DNA of 64,000 bases from Lachnospiraceae bacterium oral taxon 096 (GCA_018141845.1 CP073340.1:2071001-2135000); one strand, 5' to 3'. Shown: positions 38,123-48,012, numbered from the stretch's first letter. Notes: a model not told the origin generated them from the letters alone. Numbers and translations: made by a program.

Positions 38123-39508
38123 TTACACTAAAGATTCTGGTAATTTTCTTACATCTACAAAATGGCCATAAATAGCCGCCGCTGCTGCCATAGCTGGAGA
38201 GCAAAGATGTGTTCTTGCCCCTGCTCCCTGTCGTCCTTCAAAGTTTCGGTTTGAAGTAGATGCACAATGCACACCTGGAGCTACACGGTCTGGATTCATA
38301 CCAAGACACATCGAACAACCTGGCTCTCTCCACTCAAAGCCAGCATCGATAAAGATTTTATCAAGTCCTAACTCTTCTGCAGCACGCTTTACTGGTCTTG
38401 AACCTGGAACAACAATCGCTGTCAGTGTCGATGCAATATGCTTTCCCTTGACATACTTTGCTGCCTCTTCAAGATCACAGAGACGACCATTGGTGCAAGA
38501 ACCAATAAATACATAGCCAATATCAATCCGGTCGATCGTCTGTCCTGGCTTTTCTCCCATATAGTCATAGGCACGCTCATCATTGACATCGCGAATTTCT
38601 GGGAATTTCTCGCCAAAAGCTACCCCCATACCTGGATTCGTTCCCCAGGTAACCATCGGTGCAAGCTCTGACACATCAATTTCCATCACCTTATCGTACT
38701 TTGCATCTGGATCAGAAACCAAAGTCTTCCAATCTTCTACAGCCGCATCAAAGTCTTTTGGTGCACACTCTCTTCCCCTCAAATAATCAAATGTCGTCTG
38801 ATCTGGATTGATCATTCCCACCTTTGCCCCAAACTCAATGGACATATTACTGATGGTCATTCTCTGCTCCATATTTAAGGCCTCAATTGCCTCTCCTGTA
38901 TATTCAGCTGCATATCCCGAACCAGAAGAAACGCCATACTTTGCAATTAGAGCCAGAATATAGTCCTTTGCACCAATGCCAGGTTGTGGCTTACCCGTAA
39001 ACTTCACCAACAACTTCTTTGGCTTCACCTGCCAAATGCACTGAGTGGCAAAGACATGTTCAACCTCCGTCGTACCAATACCAAAGGCAATTGCACCAAA
39101 TGCACCATGGGTTGCCGTATGACTATCCCCACAGACAATGACCTTTCCCGGTTGTGTTCTTCCTGTCTCTGAGCCAATCATATGAACAATACCCTGTTTT
39201 TCTGAGCCATGCTCTGCACAAGGTACACCAAATTCTTTGACATTTTTTGCCAATGTATCGAGCTGTAACTTGGAAATTTCATCATCAATCTTAAAAATAT
39301 CCACTGTCGGAATATTGTGATCGAAGGTAGCAAAAGTTAACTCTGGTCTTCTCAACTTTCGATTTTTCTCTCTGAGTCCCTCAAAAGCCTGTGGGCTAGT
39401 TACTTCATGAATATAGTGCTGGTCTACATACAAAAGCTGAGGTTCGCCCTCTTTTCCTGTAATGACATGTCTATCCCAGACCTTGTCAAATATTGATTTT
39501 CCACTCAT
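38123..39508 (-). CDS. leuC: 3-isopropylmalate dehydratase large subunit
   Basis: The 461-residue catalytic subunit carrying a [4Fe-4S] cluster. Motifs are [38 protein letters not shown] and [14 protein letters not shown] with the cluster cysteines, and [13 protein letters not shown]. It is part of the aconitase superfamily and works with LeuD. RBS GAGGAAA. There is no T-box leader in the short upstream gap; the operon promoter probably lies just before it. Confidence 0.97.
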   Translation of the reverse strand: MSGKSIFDKVWDRHVITGKEGEPQLLYVDQHYIHEVTSPQAFEGLREKNRKLRRPELTFATFDHNIPTVDIFKIDDEISKLQLDTLAKNVKEFGVPCAEHGSEKQGIVHMIGSETGRTQPGKVIVCGDSHTATHGAFGAIAFGIGTTEVEHVFATQCIWQVKPKKLLVKFTGKPQPGIGAKDYILALIAKYGVSSGSGYAAEYTGEAIEALNMEQRMTISNMSIEFGAKVGMINPDQTTFDYLRGRECAPKDFDAAVEDWKTLVSDPDAKYDKVMEIDVSELAPMVTWGTNPGMGVAFGEKFPEIRDVNDERAYDYMGEKPGQTIDRIDIGYVFIGSCTNGRLCDLEEAAKYVKGKHIASTLTAIVVPGSRPVKRAAEELGLDKIFIDAGFEWREPGCSMCLGMNPDRVAPGVHCASTSNRNFEGRQGAGARTHLCSPAMAAAAAIYGHFVDVRKLPESLV

Positions 39509-39598
39509 AGTATTTCCTCTTTTTAGAAATTTTTTATTGTTGTCTCCCTATTTTACTAAGAAGATGCTTAGATTTCAAGCAACTTTCTGTTATGGTAG

Positions 39599-40735
39599 CT
39601 ATTCCTCTTCATCTTCTTCATCCCACTCCACAGTGCTGACAATCTTTGTCTTTGACCAGCGTTCATAAAATAATCTCTTTTTCATCAAGACCTTAATTGC
39701 TGCCAAAAAGAAATAGAGAATATACACGCCACTCAATAGACAAAGAAGTACAAACTGCACACTATCTTGTACTCCTTCTCTCTCAGCCAAATAGAGCATA
39801 GCATAAAAAAGAAGATTGGGAATCCAAAATACAATCAATTCCAAGCTTCCATAGCGCAAAAAATAGGAATACCAAGGCAAAGCTCTCGCCTTTTTCTTTC
39901 CTCGAATTCTTGTCTTGGTCAAGAATTTTCCAATGGTTCTTCCTCTAGTAAAAATTGGCAAAATACTAAAGTAGGCAAGAACCACAATCCCATAAAATTC
40001 CACTCTACTTATGAAGATCCCAAATTGCCTCAAAGCCCAAACAACTACACCGAGTAGACCTAAGTCAATCATCAAAGAAATCAACCTTCTTGGCAAAGAA
40101 ATACTCTTTCCTCTCTCGTAACTTGTCGCATCAATCTCTTCTCTGCTCGGCAAAAATGCCATAAACGGCCAAACAATGAAAAATCCCAAAAATCCCCCCA
40201 TCGTATTAAAGATCAAATCGTCCACCGCAAAGAGTCGATAACTTCCCTTATAGATAAAATATAGCCCCGAAAGCTGTGTCAACTCGAAAAAGAGGGAAAG
40301 AAAGAACGAATAAATGGTTGTCTTTATCACTCCTTTTTTAAAATAATAATGCAAATACATTCCAAACGGAATCGTCATAAAAACATTGAGTAAATTGGTC
40401 ATAAAGGCAGGACTCTTCAATAAATTGATCCATGTTCTTGGGTCATCCTTTTCGATATGTACTTGTTGAAAAATTTTAGGGATAAACTGCAATGCTTCTA
40501 GCTCTCTCTTATGCCCATGTAGTTTTGCGGCCTCCTGTGCAGAGGGCAAAGGTAAAATAACTAAACAATACACACAGAGCATATACAAAATAAATGAGTA
40601 AACCACAAATATGCGTATACTCCATACTGACCCATACTTAAAATAATTATAAATAACATAGGGAATGGTCACTATCAACACAATCAGCGGATAAATGAAC
40701 ATTGCCTGTGTTAAAACTCTCACATAAAATTGCAT
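39599..40735 (-). CDS. VanZ-RDD domain membrane protein
   Basis: A 378-residue membrane protein with about nine hydrophobic segments. The first 200 residues are VanZ-like: YCLVILPLP, NVFMTIPFGMYL, FFELTQLSG and RLFAVDDLIFNTMGGFLGF. From about 210 it is an RDD domain: RRLISLMIDLGLL and RTIGKFLTKTRI. The Asp-rich tail (EWDEEDEEE) is acidic. VanZ proteins affect glycopeptide tolerance in some species, and RDD domains occur in many envelope proteins; the role here is unknown. Confidence 0.8.
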   Translation of the reverse strand: MQFYVRVLTQAMFIYPLIVLIVTIPYVIYNYFKYGSVWSIRIFVVYSFILYMLCVYCLVILPLPSAQEAAKLHGHKRELEALQFIPKIFQQVHIEKDDPRTWINLLKSPAFMTNLLNVFMTIPFGMYLHYYFKKGVIKTTIYSFFLSLFFELTQLSGLYFIYKGSYRLFAVDDLIFNTMGGFLGFFIVWPFMAFLPSREEIDATSYERGKSISLPRRLISLMIDLGLLGVVVWALRQFGIFISRVEFYGIVVLAYFSILPIFTRGRTIGKFLTKTRIRGKKKARALPWYSYFLRYGSLELIVFWIPNLLFYAMLYLAEREGVQDSVQFVLLCLLSGVYILYFFLAAIKVLMKKRLFYERWSKTKIVSTVEWDEEDEEE

Positions 40736-40773
40736 CTTCTTTTACTCCAGCTTTCTCATTCTACACTAAATAA

Positions 40774-40814
40774 CAAAAATTCTTGGGCAGAAACCTCCAC
40801 CCAAGAATTTTTTA
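40774..40814. terminator. Terminator after the flavodoxin gene
   Basis: AAATTCTTGGG pairs with CCCAAGAATTT around a 12-base loop; T-runs occur on both sides. It sits about 2 nt beyond the flavodoxin stop on the minus strand. Confidence 0.8.
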
Positions 40815-40815
40815 T

Positions 40816-41295
40816 CTATTCTTCAACACCATCACTCCAAAGCTTTAAATCTTCCTTGGAAATATCTCCACCAAGACGCTTTCCCTCAGCAACCTTAGCC
40901 TTGCGCTCAAGTAAATTATTAATTCGCTCACAAGTCATCTTCATAGCACTTCCGCCTGATGTGCAGAATGGGAAAATAATTTTTCCTTCGAAGTTATAGG
41001 ATGTAAGGAAGGTATCAACTACACTTGGTTCTCTCTCCCACCAAAGTGGAAATCCCAAGAAAATAGTATCATACTCATCCATATTTAACTTCTCCCCTGC
41101 AAGCTCTGGGCGACAATTTGGATCAGACATCTCTTTTGTCGTTCTTGATTCCTTATTTTTCCAATCCAAATCCTCAGCAGTATAGGCCTTTGCAGGGACA
41201 ATCTCATATAGGTCTGCACCTTCGATCTGAGCTAACTCCTGTGCAATCTTTTTTGTGTTTCCACTGACACTAAAATAGGCTACTAATGTCTTCAT
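40816..41295 (-). CDS. Flavodoxin-like FMN protein
   Basis: A 159-residue flavodoxin-fold protein. The phosphate-binding loop is AYFSVSGNTKKIAQ (residues 6-19), followed by TIFLGFPLWWEREPSVVDTF and FPFCTSGGSAMK, all FMN-site segments. It belongs to the short flavodoxin_4 group that serves as an electron carrier or a quinone reductase. The ATG follows GAGGAGG. A terminator ends it, so it is a single gene. Confidence 0.88.
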   Translation of the reverse strand: MKTLVAYFSVSGNTKKIAQELAQIEGADLYEIVPAKAYTAEDLDWKNKESRTTKEMSDPNCRPELAGEKLNMDEYDTIFLGFPLWWEREPSVVDTFLTSYNFEGKIIFPFCTSGGSAMKMTCERINNLLERKAKVAEGKRLGGDISKEDLKLWSDGVEE

Positions 41296-41369
41296 GATTT
41301 TTCCTCCTCTATTTACAGAATAAATCTAACATTAGCATTATAACATAACTTCAGCAATCTTTCCATCAC

Positions 41370-42023
41370 CTATTCAAGTGTCAACAAAAGTGCCATCTTA
41401 AACTTTTCTGTCGCCTTTACAGAGTGAAGACCGCCTTTGGCAAAATGGAAATTCTCTCCTGCCACAATCTTATGTTCCTTGCCTTCATATACAATCACAC
41501 CTTCTCCATCTAAAGCAAATACAATCGCTTCACCTGGTGCTGCATGTTCTGAAAGTCCTGTTCCCTTATCAAAGGCCATAATCACAAATTTCATCTTCTC
41601 ATTGTGAACAATATCCATATTCACAATCTTTCCCTCTTGATATGGAACTAATTTTGCTAATTGAAATACCTCTCCTGCCTGAATTGCACTATTCATCATA
41701 TCCTCCTTTTGAATGGAAATCTCCGTGTAAACTGCACCCTCTTTTGTGCACATACCTACTGGAACATCAGTAAAAGTCAAAATTCCCTCGCCAACCCCCA
41801 AGGTCTTTGTCCAGCCATCTCTTCCATAGACCTCAAGGCTTCCCTCGGCAACAAGAATCAACTTGTGATAGGGAAAAATTTCTGCACTAATATCGGTGTC
41901 CTTCGCTAGCGAAAAATAAATAATACTGTTTCTAGCTGAATAAACTTCCTTTGAAATCGTGCAGCCCAAAACAGGTTGATTATCCCTTGAAATTGAAAAT
42001 ACCTCTCCAACTTTCTCCTTCAT
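41370..42023 (-). CDS. Two-domain cupin protein
   Basis: A 217-residue protein with two cupin-type barrels. The N-terminal domain runs to about 100 (PYHKLILVAEGSLEVYG). The C-terminal domain has GLSEHAAPGEAIVFALDGEGVIVYEG and GENFHFAKGGLHSVKA, giving metal-binding His and Glu residues in the second repeat only. Its role (sensor, isomerase or dioxygenase) is not identifiable. AGGGAGG before the ATG. Confidence 0.82.
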   Translation of the reverse strand: MKEKVGEVFSISRDNQPVLGCTISKEVYSARNSIIYFSLAKDTDISAEIFPYHKLILVAEGSLEVYGRDGWTKTLGVGEGILTFTDVPVGMCTKEGAVYTEISIQKEDMMNSAIQAGEVFQLAKLVPYQEGKIVNMDIVHNEKMKFVIMAFDKGTGLSEHAAPGEAIVFALDGEGVIVYEGKEHKIVAGENFHFAKGGLHSVKATEKFKMALLLTLE

Positions 42024-42140
42024 CTCTACACCTCCCTTTCACAGAGAATAGTATAACAAATATCTTCCCTACTTTTCTGTATCATTTGATACAAAATCAT
42101 TAGTTTTTTCACCATTTTATGCCATAGAAAGAAAACTTTT

Positions 42141-42911
42141 CTAAATGATTTTTTTCACTGCATCCAAACACAGAAGCAATGCATACTCATAGGCATTACC
42201 TCCCCAATTTCTCTCATCATACTTTTCCACATCAACAAGGCTATCTGCTGTATATAAAATCATTCCCCATATCACTTTGCGAAAGGAAGCACAGGCTGCA
42301 AGAGCCGAACATTCCATTTCGACAACAGAACAACCTTCGCTCTTTCGGTAAGCAACCTTATCCTTTGTCTCTCTAAAAAAGCCATCGGTCGACCAGGTCA
42401 TTACCTCTTGATATTTCATTCCATGCTCTACAATGGTTTCTTCAATTGCTTTTCTTGCCACTTCGTTGATTTGAATAAACCGAGAAGGTTGTATATAGTG
42501 ATAGGAAGTTCCCTCATCTCTCAAAGCTTTGTAGGGAACAAGAAATGTACTCTCTTCAAATGACTCCAAACAACCACAAGAACCAGCTGAAATGATTTCT
42601 CTCACCCCATATCCAATTAACCAATCGAGTATCTGTGTGGCTGCTGCAGCACCCACTGGAGCTTGGCAAAGCACAATAGGTTCTCCCCCATCATTTAGGA
42701 CATAAATAGGATATTTTTTGGTCGCACTAATAAATTCTGCCACTTTTTCAGCATGATGATGAATTGCAAACTGATCAATATAATCGCCCAAAAAGGCAAA
42801 CACACATTTTTTAGGTAAATCTAGGTCTAACTTTTCATGCGTGGGATCAATTACTGCATATGGATTGGTATCGTATTCGAGTATAGGAATAGTATTTTTT
42901 ATGATACTCAT
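42141..42911 (-). CDS. Nucleoside phosphorylase (PNP/UDP family)
   Basis: A 256-residue phosphorylase of the PNP_UDP_1 family, cleaving nucleosides with phosphate. Motifs are ISAGSCGCLES near 110, WSTDGFFRETKD and the base-site VVEMECSALAACASF. It resembles uridine phosphorylases more than purine enzymes, but the base preference is not certain. ATG at 42911 has GGAG about 13 nt upstream, a long spacing. Confidence 0.85.
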   Translation of the reverse strand: MSIIKNTIPILEYDTNPYAVIDPTHEKLDLDLPKKCVFAFLGDYIDQFAIHHHAEKVAEFISATKKYPIYVLNDGGEPIVLCQAPVGAAAATQILDWLIGYGVREIISAGSCGCLESFEESTFLVPYKALRDEGTSYHYIQPSRFIQINEVARKAIEETIVEHGMKYQEVMTWSTDGFFRETKDKVAYRKSEGCSVVEMECSALAACASFRKVIWGMILYTADSLVDVEKYDERNWGGNAYEYALLLCLDAVKKII

Positions 42912-42939
42912 CTAGTAAAAATTCTCCTGAAATTATTTT

Positions 42940-43347
42940 TTATCTTGAAAGCAAGTCTTGCAATCTCCCTAGCCAAAGGTCAATATCTCCCTCCTCCCAA
43001 AAATCTTGAAGAACTCCCTCACAAAATCGTTCTATGCGCACAGCTCCTAAGATAAGAGCCATAACACATTGCAAATCAAGCTGAGAAACATCAGCCTCAT
43101 GAAGAGAAATCGATGTCCATTCAATTCCATTTTCCTTTAAAATTTCTTGATAATGGACAAGATCTAATTCTGGACAAGTTGAAGCTACATTGCTTACACA
43201 GTTAGTAAATTCCATTCCCTTTTCTGAAAATTGCATAAATCTACCCTGCCACACCATTATCTTTGCCGTCTTTAGTGACTGTCGCAAATCGGCTAACTTT
43301 TGAATCGCCTTTCTTCCATCTTGACTAACCATAATTTTATCTGCCAT
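42940..43347 (-). CDS. DUF6508-like protein
   Basis: A 135-residue soluble protein. Its last 45 residues, MALILGAVRIERFCEGVLQDFWEEG followed by DLWLGRLQDL, match the conserved end of DUF6508 proteins (RxxRFCEG). Function unknown. I choose the ATG at 43347, seven bases after GAGGG; an adjacent ATG (43350) and one 45 nt upstream are possible. It overlaps the SdpI gene end, so the two are co-transcribed. Confidence 0.6.
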   Translation of the reverse strand: MADKIMVSQDGRKAIQKLADLRQSLKTAKIMVWQGRFMQFSEKGMEFTNCVSNVASTCPELDLVHYQEILKENGIEWTSISLHEADVSQLDLQCVMALILGAVRIERFCEGVLQDFWEEGDIDLWLGRLQDLLSR

Positions 43348-43753
43348 CATTTTTCCCTCTACTATTTTTTCCCCCTGTGCGTAAATTTCCATTTTTATCA
43401 AAGTGCTTGTGCAGTTCAATTTCTGTCAACACAAGAGTAAGAAGCAGGACAATGATCTGTATATAAGAGATAATCCCTCCTGCAGTACCAACAGTATCTA
43501 TGTCCTTTCCAATAAAAAAGAGCATTGCAACCACAGATAATGGAAGAAGAACTAATCCACAGTAGAGCCATATCTTGCCAGCAATTTTATGAGCATACTT
43601 CCATGTGGTTTCATTTTTCATCGATAGCTTAGTCCTATATCCGTAAAAAGAATTTATACTCTTGGGCGGATTATTTATAAATCTCCTACCAAATACAATC
43701 ATAACTAGTGGGCAAAGCAAATCCATGATAAACATAAAAATCCAGAATCCCAA
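43337..43753 (-). CDS. SdpI/YhfL-family membrane protein
   Basis: A 138-residue protein with three membrane helices. The SdpI-family motif SINSFYGYRTKLSMKNETTW followed by KYAHKIAG is present. SdpI confers immunity to a toxic peptide in Bacillus, but the family is broad and its role here is unknown. The start is TTG at 43753, supported by GAGGAGG seven bases before it. The C-terminal tail is lysine/arginine rich. Confidence 0.8.
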   Translation of the reverse strand: MGFWIFMFIMDLLCPLVMIVFGRRFINNPPKSINSFYGYRTKLSMKNETTWKYAHKIAGKIWLYCGLVLLPLSVVAMLFFIGKDIDTVGTAGGIISYIQIIVLLLTLVLTEIELHKHFDKNGNLRTGGKNSRGKNDGR

Positions 43754-43825
43754 AGCAATACCTCCTCGCTCAAAGAGCTACTTGATCACAATTTCCTGCA
43801 ATACTCGTCATGCTCATATATGTTG

Positions 43826-44242
43826 TTAATGACCCTTTTTCTTCTGTTTTCTTTTTTGCTGTTTTAGATCGAACTGACGCTGCTTTTCTGCTTCCCTCTG
43901 CTCTTTACTCCTTTGCTGACGCTTAATCTTACTCTCTGTCATCTGCAATTGCAAAGCCTGTTGTGACTTTGTGCCTATACCATTACTTTGCACCTGCTTT
44001 TGTGCCACTCTCTGCCTGCGTTTTGGATTATCTGCAATCTTTTTGATATTGACAGAGATAGAAGGACTAAATTTTAAATCATCATAATGATGAAGAATAA
44101 AATCATACACCTCATAATCCTTCGGCTCTGAGCCAAAAGTAACTTTAGCAACTGTCAGCTTTTCATCTTCAACTCGCTCAAAAATTCCAACCCAAAAAGG
44201 TGTGTCAAATAAGACAGTCATCCCACAACTAATATGTTTCAT
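43826..44242 (-). CDS. yjdF: YjdF-family protein (DUF2992)
   Basis: A 138-residue protein. The N-terminus (TVLFDTPFWVGIFERVEDEKL, then TFGSEPKDYEVYDFIL) matches B. subtilis YjdF, and the C-terminal half is a long, Lys/Arg/Gln-rich helix. Its function is unknown; in other species it is controlled by an azaaromatic-responsive riboswitch and is tied to toxin tolerance. Start ATG follows AAGGAGG. A 5' leader that can hide this site lies directly upstream. Confidence 0.85.
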   Translation of the reverse strand: MKHISCGMTVLFDTPFWVGIFERVEDEKLTVAKVTFGSEPKDYEVYDFILHHYDDLKFSPSISVNIKKIADNPKRRQRVAQKQVQSNGIGTKSQQALQLQMTESKIKRQQRSKEQREAEKQRQFDLKQQKRKQKKKGH

Positions 44243-44375
44243 AAAATTCCTCCTTGATCAAATACATACAAAGAACGGACAACCCAAGGAGGGAAGGTTA
44301 CTTACCCTGTTAATCTTAACAGGATGACCGGGCTACCTACCGGCTCTGACACACCATAAAAGTATGCGTTGCGTT
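44243..44375 (-). promoter_or_regulatory. yjdF-motif-like riboswitch leader
   Basis: The leader has GGTAGGTAGCCCGG, a hairpin CCTGTTaagattAACAGG, and then CCTCCTTG (44285-44292). That last element is an exact complement of CAAGGAGG (44249-44256), which covers the yjdF ribosome binding site. Ligand binding elsewhere in the leader could therefore free or hide the site. Assignment rests on position before yjdF and this layout; I did not align it to the published consensus. Confidence 0.6.
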
Positions 44376-44530
44376 TTTATCTTTGTTTACACTTACAATA
44401 TCATGGATTTTCCAAATTTAAAATACCCAATATAGTACAAGAATTACATTCAATAGATTTCCTACCAATTGTCTAAGCATTGCCATTAAAACTCTATTTC
44501 TAGAATATTTAAAGTTTTATATACCTTAAA
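44376..44530. other. Intergenic region between the yjdF leader and the histidine kinase
   Basis: AT-rich stretch with no convincing ORF. It should hold the yjdF promoter and the 3' end of the two-component operon; no clear terminator was seen. Confidence 0.5.
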
Positions 44531-45877
44531 TTATTCCTTATTAAAGACTATTTTAACCTCAGCCCCTGCCGTCCTTCCACTATAATTTTTCAAATACAAG
44601 TTGCCATTATTTGCCACAACAATATTCTTCACTCCCCATAAGCCTAAGCCATGTTTATCGCACTTATCTTTTACTTTTCCAGAAATAAATTTTTCTGTAA
44701 GTAAAGGTAATAAGTCTTTATCAAAACCCATTCCTTCATCTCTAACTGTCAAAATAAATTCACTAGGTTCATCTTTAAACGCTACCATTATTTTAGAACC
44801 CTTTTTAGAATACTCGACAGCATTAGTGACTATATTTTGTAGTGCTACAGCTACTTCCTCTTTATCTAACTTAATATTACTAGATTCACTTTTTATTACT
44901 TCTAAAGTCAGACCATTTAACCTACATATACTAGACATTACCTCAATCCAATATAAAATCACTTCATTACTTACAACATCTTTTTTCCCTTCCATCGTAT
45001 AAGAAAATTTTTTTAATTTTTCAATATACTTTTCCAGTCTATCAATACCATTTGAAATATCTGCAAATCTTTCGGATGACAAATCCCTATGCTCTTCTTT
45101 TAATAATTCTAAATTGCCTTTAATCAGTGTTATTGGTGTTCTTATGTCGTGAGTAAGTTGTTCCACCAACTCTTTTTGCTTAACTTGCATATCCCATTGC
45201 TCACCAAGAGATTTTTTTAGATTTTCAGCCAGTACATCAATCGAACGAAGTACTCCATCTATTTCTTTATATTCAGAATGCTCTCTCTCATAATCCAAAT
45301 CCATCCGACTGATGTTATCATTCGCCATAGCAATTTTGTAAATTTCCCTCTTTAATATATTTGATGAACGAATGAGAAGCAAAGCAAATCCCAAAAACCA
45401 AATCATTAGTATTAGGACAATATATCCACACTCGAAATTTTCAAAGAATCTATAAAGCTTTTCATTGGTAAATATAACATTAACTCTGTATCTTATTACC
45501 AGTTGTCTATTTCCCCTAGTATAAGCCTTAAAAATATTCGATCCTATAATTTTACCACTGATGGCCCTTCCGTTTTTTATGGCCTGCTGTACTAAATCAT
45601 CATACTTTTTATCAATGGTATTTTCTATTATTTTTCCATCTTTCAAATATAAAAAATCATAATAATATGGTATTTCCGCTGGTGTCCAATCTTCTGTTTG
45701 AAAACCTGCTTCCACTTTTTCCGACTGAATGTCCGCATAGTTGGCAGGGTAGACTACACCGGTATTTAATAATACATTTAATCCTACATAAAATAACACA
45801 ACAATAAAAAAACTATATACTAACTCCATAATTGCATATTTGCTGATTAAATATCTTAAACTTTTTTTATTTCCCAC
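44531..45877 (-). CDS. Sensor histidine kinase of a peptide-sensing two-component system
   Basis: About 448 residues. Two membrane helices flank an extracellular sensor loop of about 110 residues. The kinase has the H-box QLTHDIRTPITLIKGN, an N-box in IVTNAVEYSKKG and G-boxes in VRDEGMGFDKDL and GLGLWGVKNIV. The layout and coupling to a LanFEG-like transporter resemble NisK/SpaK/CprK kinases. I use the GTG at 45877, overlapping the response-regulator stop by 22 nt, with GGGAG about ten bases upstream; a TTG at 45919 has no ribosome binding site. Confidence 0.85.
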   Translation of the reverse strand: MGNKKSLRYLISKYAIMELVYSFFIVVLFYVGLNVLLNTGVVYPANYADIQSEKVEAGFQTEDWTPAEIPYYYDFLYLKDGKIIENTIDKKYDDLVQQAIKNGRAISGKIIGSNIFKAYTRGNRQLVIRYRVNVIFTNEKLYRFFENFECGYIVLILMIWFLGFALLLIRSSNILKREIYKIAMANDNISRMDLDYEREHSEYKEIDGVLRSIDVLAENLKKSLGEQWDMQVKQKELVEQLTHDIRTPITLIKGNLELLKEEHRDLSSERFADISNGIDRLEKYIEKLKKFSYTMEGKKDVVSNEVILYWIEVMSSICRLNGLTLEVIKSESSNIKLDKEEVAVALQNIVTNAVEYSKKGSKIMVAFKDEPSEFILTVRDEGMGFDKDLLPLLTEKFISGKVKDKCDKHGLGLWGVKNIVVANNGNLYLKNYSGRTAGAEVKIVFNKE

Positions 45878-46524
45878 TGATAACCAACTCCCCAAACTGT
45901 TTTTATAGGATTTATACAATATGGCTCAAATTTACTTCTTATTAATTTGATTCTTTCGGTAATCGTTGTAGAGCTATCACCTTCCTTGTCATAACCATAA
46001 ATTGCTGTATAAATTTTTTCTTTCGAAAATACTTGATTTTTATTTTTTAATAAGAACTCACAAATTTCATATTCGCTATTTGTAAAACTTATCTCTACAT
46101 TATCAAAATAAATTTTTTTCGAAAGCAAATCACAAGATATCGGATAATCTATAAGTTTTGAATGTTTCTCTCTATTTTCTCTCCGAATATGTGCAGCTAC
46201 CCTTGCCCTAATTTCAGCAACAGAAAATGGTTTTGTCACATAATCATCTGCCCCTAGTGCAAATCCTTCAACTTTATCTTTTTCAAAATCTTTCGCTGTA
46301 AGTAAAATAATAGGAATGTCTATCATATTTCTATATTTAGTCAAAAATTCAAAACCCGACATTTCTTCCATCATGATATCAAGAATAATCAAGTCATATT
46401 TACATAAATCACTCGGCTCAATTTTCAGTGCCGAATCGCAAATAACAACATTATATTCTTTCTCAAAGGTTAACTTTAATAATTTCAGCAAATCCTTGTC
46501 ATCATCTATTATGAGAAGATTCAT
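45856..46524 (-). CDS. OmpR-family response regulator
   Basis: A 222-residue regulator. Receiver domain: acidic pocket IDDDKD, phosphoacceptor Asp in DLIILDIMMEEM (about residue 52), Thr in IILLTAKD and Lys in YVTKPFSVAEI. The C-terminal winged helix ends in RSKFEPYCINPIKTVWGVGYQW, with the OmpR signature. It overlaps the kinase gene start, and the preceding permease ends 5 nt before it. It probably controls the transporter genes. Confidence 0.93.
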   Translation of the reverse strand: MNLLIIDDDKDLLKLLKLTFEKEYNVVICDSALKIEPSDLCKYDLIILDIMMEEMSGFEFLTKYRNMIDIPIILLTAKDFEKDKVEGFALGADDYVTKPFSVAEIRARVAAHIRRENREKHSKLIDYPISCDLLSKKIYFDNVEISFTNSEYEICEFLLKNKNQVFSKEKIYTAIYGYDKEGDSSTTITERIKLIRSKFEPYCINPIKTVWGVGYQWEIKKV

Positions 46525-46529
46525 ACCTT

Positions 46530-47261
46530 TTATTCCTCCATTTTACTTATTCCGTCCCATTGATTATACCAAAATGAAAATATTTCCACACTTACAAATG
46601 AGATCAAAAAAGATAGAAAAAGATAAAAAACAATAGTGTCCACATTAAAAGAGTAATGGGTATATCCATATAGAAGTCTTAGCGGATAAGCAAATGGAAA
46701 GTAATACCATATACCACTTCCTAAATCCGTTGTACCTAAAAGAATGGCAGCCAAGGTAAAAATAACACCTAACAAAATAGAACCTGTATAATCAAATTTT
46801 AAACTTAAAAATTGATACACTGGCACCATACTAATCAAACCTACAGCCCCAATTATCATATAAACTGTCAAATTTAACATTTGAATCTTAATTCCATAAA
46901 AGTATAAAAACAACATAAATGGTAAGATCGCTATCCCTTCAATGGTGATCAATAATATAAAAATAAATAAAAATCTAGAAAAAAATAATTTTTTTCGACA
47001 AATTCCTATTCTTAAATCATTGGCGTATCCTCCAGCTTTTTTATCGCTTTCATATAACATGGGAATAAAAAAGCTGATAGAAAAGCCTGCCAAAACAGTA
47101 TATGCTCCAAAAAAAGAGGCAAGCTCTACTCCTTTTAAACCAGCAGAACTTAGAAGATATACAATAAAAAGACCAGTAAAGATTAACGGGCACAAAATAA
47201 GTACCATTCTAGATGGTGTTCTTTTGGTTCTCATCCAGTAAGACTTTAAAATATTAAACAT
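46530..47261 (-). CDS. LanG-type ABC-2 permease (lantibiotic immunity)
   Basis: A 243-residue protein with six predicted membrane helices and an MutG/SpaG-like order. Residues LCPLIFTGLFIVYLLSSAG and ESDKKAGGYANDLRIGICR are typical of lantibiotic-protection permeases. It overlaps the previous permease (LanE-like) by 8 nt. With LanE and LanF it forms a transporter that removes lantibiotics from the membrane. Confidence 0.78.
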   Translation of the reverse strand: MFNILKSYWMRTKRTPSRMVLILCPLIFTGLFIVYLLSSAGLKGVELASFFGAYTVLAGFSISFFIPMLYESDKKAGGYANDLRIGICRKKLFFSRFLFIFILLITIEGIAILPFMLFLYFYGIKIQMLNLTVYMIIGAVGLISMVPVYQFLSLKFDYTGSILLGVIFTLAAILLGTTDLGSGIWYYFPFAYPLRLLYGYTHYSFNVDTIVFYLFLSFLISFVSVEIFSFWYNQWDGISKMEE

Positions 47262-48012
47262 GACTTTTTCCTCTTTCTATTCCTATATTTATAACTGTTA
47301 TTATGACATACACCATAACACTCAACACTAATCCAACATACACGGCGTTCATTGCTGTTAATGGTGATGATTTTTCCAAAAAGGTACCATTGGGATGAAC
47401 CTCAACAATAGGACATAGTATCCTTAAATTATAATCCCAAGGGAAAAACTTCCAATACGAGGTTACAGCAATCATTGCTGATGGAAAAGTAAAGACAAAA
47501 TTAATTAAAATCACTAAAAACTTTTTATTAAATAATTTATAAATAAAAAAAGATAAAGCAATTACCGGCAAACTTCCAATAAATAAACAACAAGTGGCTA
47601 ATACCATAATTTTAAGACTAATTTCTTCTTGTAAGAAATATTTGCCCACTAAATAAATTCCGATCGATGACAACATCAAAATAGTAAATAATTCAAAAAC
47701 AACCATTCCATTCTTGGCAATTAACATCTTTTCCGGGAGTATATTCAGTCTTCGCCACAAAGCAATGTGCTCTTCTTTCTCTTTACTAACAATATTAACT
47801 ACCAGCAGGCTTAACACAATAGGTAAAATCATAACAGGATACCAATTAAATGCTGTGGCCATTAAATAACTTCTTCCCGCAGGACTTTGCCCCATAATAC
47901 TGACCATAAAAAGATTAAATAACACAAAAATAATAGGTACTATATATTTTAGTGCAGAATTGGCAGCTCTTTTTTCCTTAATCCATTCCACTTTCAGCAT
48001 CTTAATCATCAT
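47254..48012 (-). CDS. LanE-type ABC-2 permease (lantibiotic immunity)
   Basis: A 252-residue six-helix permease of the MutE/EpiE family: VEWIKEKRAANSALKYIVP at the start, then TAFNWYPVMILPIV, typical of these proteins. It overlaps the ATPase gene end and the LanG gene, so all three are coupled. RBS AAAGGATG precedes the ATG. Confidence 0.78.
   Translation of the reverse strand: MMIKMLKVEWIKEKRAANSALKYIVPIIFVLFNLFMVSIMGQSPAGRSYLMATAFNWYPVMILPIVLSLLVVNIVSKEKEEHIALWRRLNILPEKMLIAKNGMVVFELFTILMLSSIGIYLVGKYFLQEEISLKIMVLATCCLFIGSLPVIALSFFIYKLFNKKFLVILINFVFTFPSAMIAVTSYWKFFPWDYNLRILCPIVEVHPNGTFLEKSSPLTAMNAVYVGLVLSVMVYVIITVINIGIERGKSHV

Noticed and set aside
39509..39598. Possible T-box leader before leuC
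   Set aside because: Only 90 bases separate leuC from the next gene and no T-box stem, specifier or TGGN motif is visible.
45878..45919. Upstream TTG start for the histidine kinase
   Set aside because: No ribosome binding site; the GTG at 45877 has one and fits the usual overlap with the regulator.
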